DNA from: Echinostoma caproni
Taxonomy: Eukaryota > Platyhelminthes > Trematoda > Plagiorchiida > Echinostomatidae
Direction: 5' to 3'
NCBI GenBank assembly: GCA_900618425.1
Contig: UZAN01045956.1
Span: forward strand, 1-24,960
DNA length: 24,960 bases
Each line of letters opens with the position of its first letter. Within the stretch, counting starts at the first letter, position 1. The notes beneath the pieces were generated by a model. The model was given only the letters and a program-made list of their open reading frames with translations, was not told the DNA's origin and did not search any database. The position numbers and the translations under genes were made by a program. Positions 22,809-24,960 of the stretch are shown here, one piece after another.

Positions 22809-22890
22809 ACCGACATGCGGTCTCACAAAAACCATGATCATCCGAAAACAGTGTGGCAAACTGGGCATTCGGTTACGCACAGAGCCTTCG
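22809..22890 (+). CDS. syntenin-like PDZ protein, exon opening PDZ2 (gene continues beyond window)
   Basis: 82 nt. The first base completes a split Arg codon (phase 2 entry) and the exon leaves in phase 0 at CCTTCG followed by GTAAGT (22891). It encodes the 8-10 residue linker and the first strands of a second PDZ: RPTCGLTKTMIIRKQCGKLG, then IRLRTEPS. GKLGIRL is the carboxylate-binding loop equivalent. The intron after it falls at the same structural position and phase as the intron in PDZ1, consistent with an ancient domain duplication. The remaining PDZ2 exons are not found in 22891-24960, so the gene runs off the right edge. Confidence 0.85.
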
Positions 22891-24960
22891 GTAAGTTTTT
22901 CAAACTGACTACCAGACTTAAAACTGTTATATATCATGAAACGGATTTCATTCGTTTGCCTTTGTTTATGTACGCAGTGAAAAGCCTAGAGGACAACCAG
23001 GTGTGTCTGATTGAATATCGTTTCTTCATTGCACAAATAAGTGAAGAGCAATGGACAGGAGCTAGATGTTTGATTTAATTAGCTTTCAGTCTGTTAAGTC
23101 GGTCCGTCTCCACGTTTTATTACTTCCAACAACAAAAAAGCAGCGAATTATTGATTTGACTCACGGAATATGCCCATTGATTAGGAACACAATGTAGGCG
23201 AACATGTTTTCCGTGAATTTCTTTTCAAGCCTCAAGAATCACATTTATATGAAACAATTTCAACACGGTCAAACAGAAAACGTGGATGAGTCATGTGTCT
23301 GGCAATGAGCCCAAGAGAACTCCAAGTGTGTGCGCTGTTTGGATCACACAACCATAGTCGTTCCGTCATGGTCTTAACGACGTTTTCTGTTTGACCGTAT
23401 TGAAATTGTTTCATATAGATGTGATTATCGAGGCTTGAAAAGGAATTCACGGAAAACAACTTCGCCTACATTGTGTTCTTATTGATTCCATACTCACTCC
23501 ATTCAGTGACCAAAATTGTTATTCTTTATAAACGTCCCGGATCGGAAGCGTGAATCTCAAATACAAATTTGCGGTAGATGATCGGTAAAACGTAACCGGT
23601 AACCTGAACTAACATCGGATAGAATGACAAACATCATCTGTGAAAATAACTAATTCTAATTGCAAAATGCACGAACTGGTGTTACAAAAATGATGGTCAA
23701 TTATTATTGGGTAACATATTCCCCACCGTGATTTGTAGACACATGAATAAAGTATACCCAGGATTTAAGGGATTCATTTCAACATTGCGTATAGCCGGAG
23801 TATACGCTTCCATCAGATTATCCTGATTACAAACATGTTTACACACACACAGGACTAAAACCAGTACGCAAACAAACCCTTGACCAGTTGATGCACGCAG
23901 GCAAGTTGTCTCCATCGGCAATAAAAGGTGTTTCGGACGTTTATTGATCTATCGGCAACCACGGACAAATGTATACAGTCACGCAGGTAGATACACCGTA
24001 TGGTCAAAGAGTGAACCTTTGTGAGATGTACCAATAATGTCCAGATCACTAATAAACAGGTTTCAGCTTCACCTATGATCATTCTGCTTTTGAGAAAACA
24101 TGAAATAGCCAACAATCTCATTTTCGATATTTCCTCATCTGAATAATACAGTCATGTAAATAGGTAATAGGCATATCACATTGGCATAGTGTTTGAAGTG
24201 TATTTGCGGATTAGATTGGTGAATATAATTAGTCAATTGTGTGTGGTTTGCAAAAAAACTGCGGTGGTAGGTGAATGGTTATAGAGATGTGTCGCATTAG
24301 GGATTAGGACAGAGTCAAGGCTAACTATCACCTGTTTGGGACACAGGGTCAATCGAAAGGGTCCAGGGGTCATGGAACTGGTGAGTTCAAATCATGGGAT
24401 TGTGTTCACTACATGGTCATGGTAGTTGAAGTGCTTAAACAAATCGCTGTTGGGACCAAAGTGATGGGTTGAACAAACGGATAGCCACTAACTCAGCTCT
24501 TGCTATTAATATGCTCCTGACAAATTAAGTTTTGTAGCAGACCAAAAACGAACGTACTACGAGAACTAGACAACGGACCTTCCTGTATGTATGGGTCCCA
24601 GTTTATTAGGTAGAGTGTTATTTTGATCCACCGTACCCTCTACACATAACGTTTGTCACCAAGTATCATTTTTCGTACAAATATGGAATCTACTGAGTAG
24701 GTTTTCTTTATTCGTTGATATGGATATGTGGTCACTGACTTCAGAGGACCAATTCTTTGTAGCAGTTTCTGGAACGACACATTTGTCGACCTATCTGAAG
24801 ATAAGGTGGTGGCCATTAGCGTTATATCTTTCGTGAAAGGAAACCCACTTGCCTGAAGCGTCTTAAACTGGGAAACGGTGGAAGCGGATACATAGCTACT
24901 CATTGATCAGATAGTTTTGTTTCTAAAATGAACCCAGTTGAAGTAGAGTGATGTGACTCC
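22891..24960 (+). other. intron of the syntenin-like gene (incomplete)
   Basis: No further PDZ2 exon is recognisable on the + strand, so this is probably all intron. It contains the inverted-repeat element at 23183-23480. A stretch near 24330-24470 has a box-B-like motif (TGAGTTCAAATCATGGG), which may be part of an unrecognised repeat. Minus-strand open frames here have no supporting features. Confidence 0.5.
23183..23480. mobile_element. 298-bp MITE-like foldback element with 101-bp terminal inverted repeats
   Basis: The left arm 23183-23283 and right arm 23380-23480 are inverted copies about 101 bp long with roughly eight mismatches. The ends read A(G/A)GAACACAATGTAGGCGAA. They surround a unique core of 96 bp. 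Perfect 7-bp direct repeats ATTGATT flank it at 23176-23182 and 23481-23487, the expected target-site duplication. There is no coding capacity; open frames on either strand are products of the arms. The element is two-thirds inverted repeat and would form a long hairpin in the intron RNA. The superfamily is not assigned: a 7-bp duplication does not match the TA (mariner), TTAA (piggyBac) or 3-bp (Harbinger) classes. Confidence 0.85.

Noticed and set aside
23232..23459. Minus-strand open frame of 75 codons
   Set aside because: It lies inside the inverted-repeat element; its sequence is arm sequence read on one strand.
1..24960. Prokaryotic-type systems (CRISPR, operons, toxin-antitoxin, phage)
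   Set aside because: No regularly spaced repeats, dense same-strand ORFs or ribosome binding sites; intron and repeat content is eukaryotic.

Overview
The window looks like a piece of a draft eukaryotic nuclear genome, most likely a parasitic flatworm (trematode). The DNA is AT-rich and mostly non-coding. Short exons with canonical GT/AG borders are separated by introns of 150 bp to several kb. There is one assembly ambiguity (N at 15601), a decayed CR1/Jockey-type LINE of a form I associate with trematodes, and a tRNA-derived SINE head. I see no bacterial gene organisation, CRISPR array, operon or prokaryotic defence system. The phylum call is an inference from gene structure and repeat type, not from a search.

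The only gene I can name is on the + strand and runs off the right edge. Exons at 18140-18580, 22486-22658 and 22809-22890 encode a long hydrophilic N-terminal stretch, one complete PDZ domain (split by a 3.9 kb intron) and the first strand of a second PDZ that follows almost directly. Two tandem PDZ domains with a very short linker, introns at matching places in both, and the PAS..GLR.GDQVL motif fit a syntenin (SDCBP)-like adaptor better than X11/Mint. An upstream exon (about 8599-9027) holds a stretch that resembles the syntenin N-terminus, but its reading frame is disrupted or ambiguous. A 54-bp phase 0/0 microexon at 15450-15503 may lie between. Still further 5', candidate exons at 2290-2424 and 7097-7228 have compatible phase but no recognised homology.

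Layout: 1-8.6 kb holds only weak exon candidates on both strands and small palindromes. 8.6-9.0 kb is the ambiguous N-terminal exon. 9.0-15.4 kb is non-coding apart from a coding-like decayed block near 9.93-10.29 kb. 15.4-18.1 kb holds the microexon, two elements with long terminal inverted repeats and the SINE. 18.1-18.6 kb is the long exon. 18.6-22.5 kb is the intron inside PDZ1, which contains the LINE remnant. 22.5-22.9 kb holds two further exons. 22.9-25.0 kb is intronic and contains a compact inverted-repeat element with a perfect 7-bp target-site duplication.

The most distinctive content is mobile: three different non-autonomous elements built on 73-101 bp inverted repeats (15692-16107, 16879-17518, 23183-23480). 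None has a transposase and no two share sequence that I can see; all three lie in what appear to be introns of the PDZ gene.
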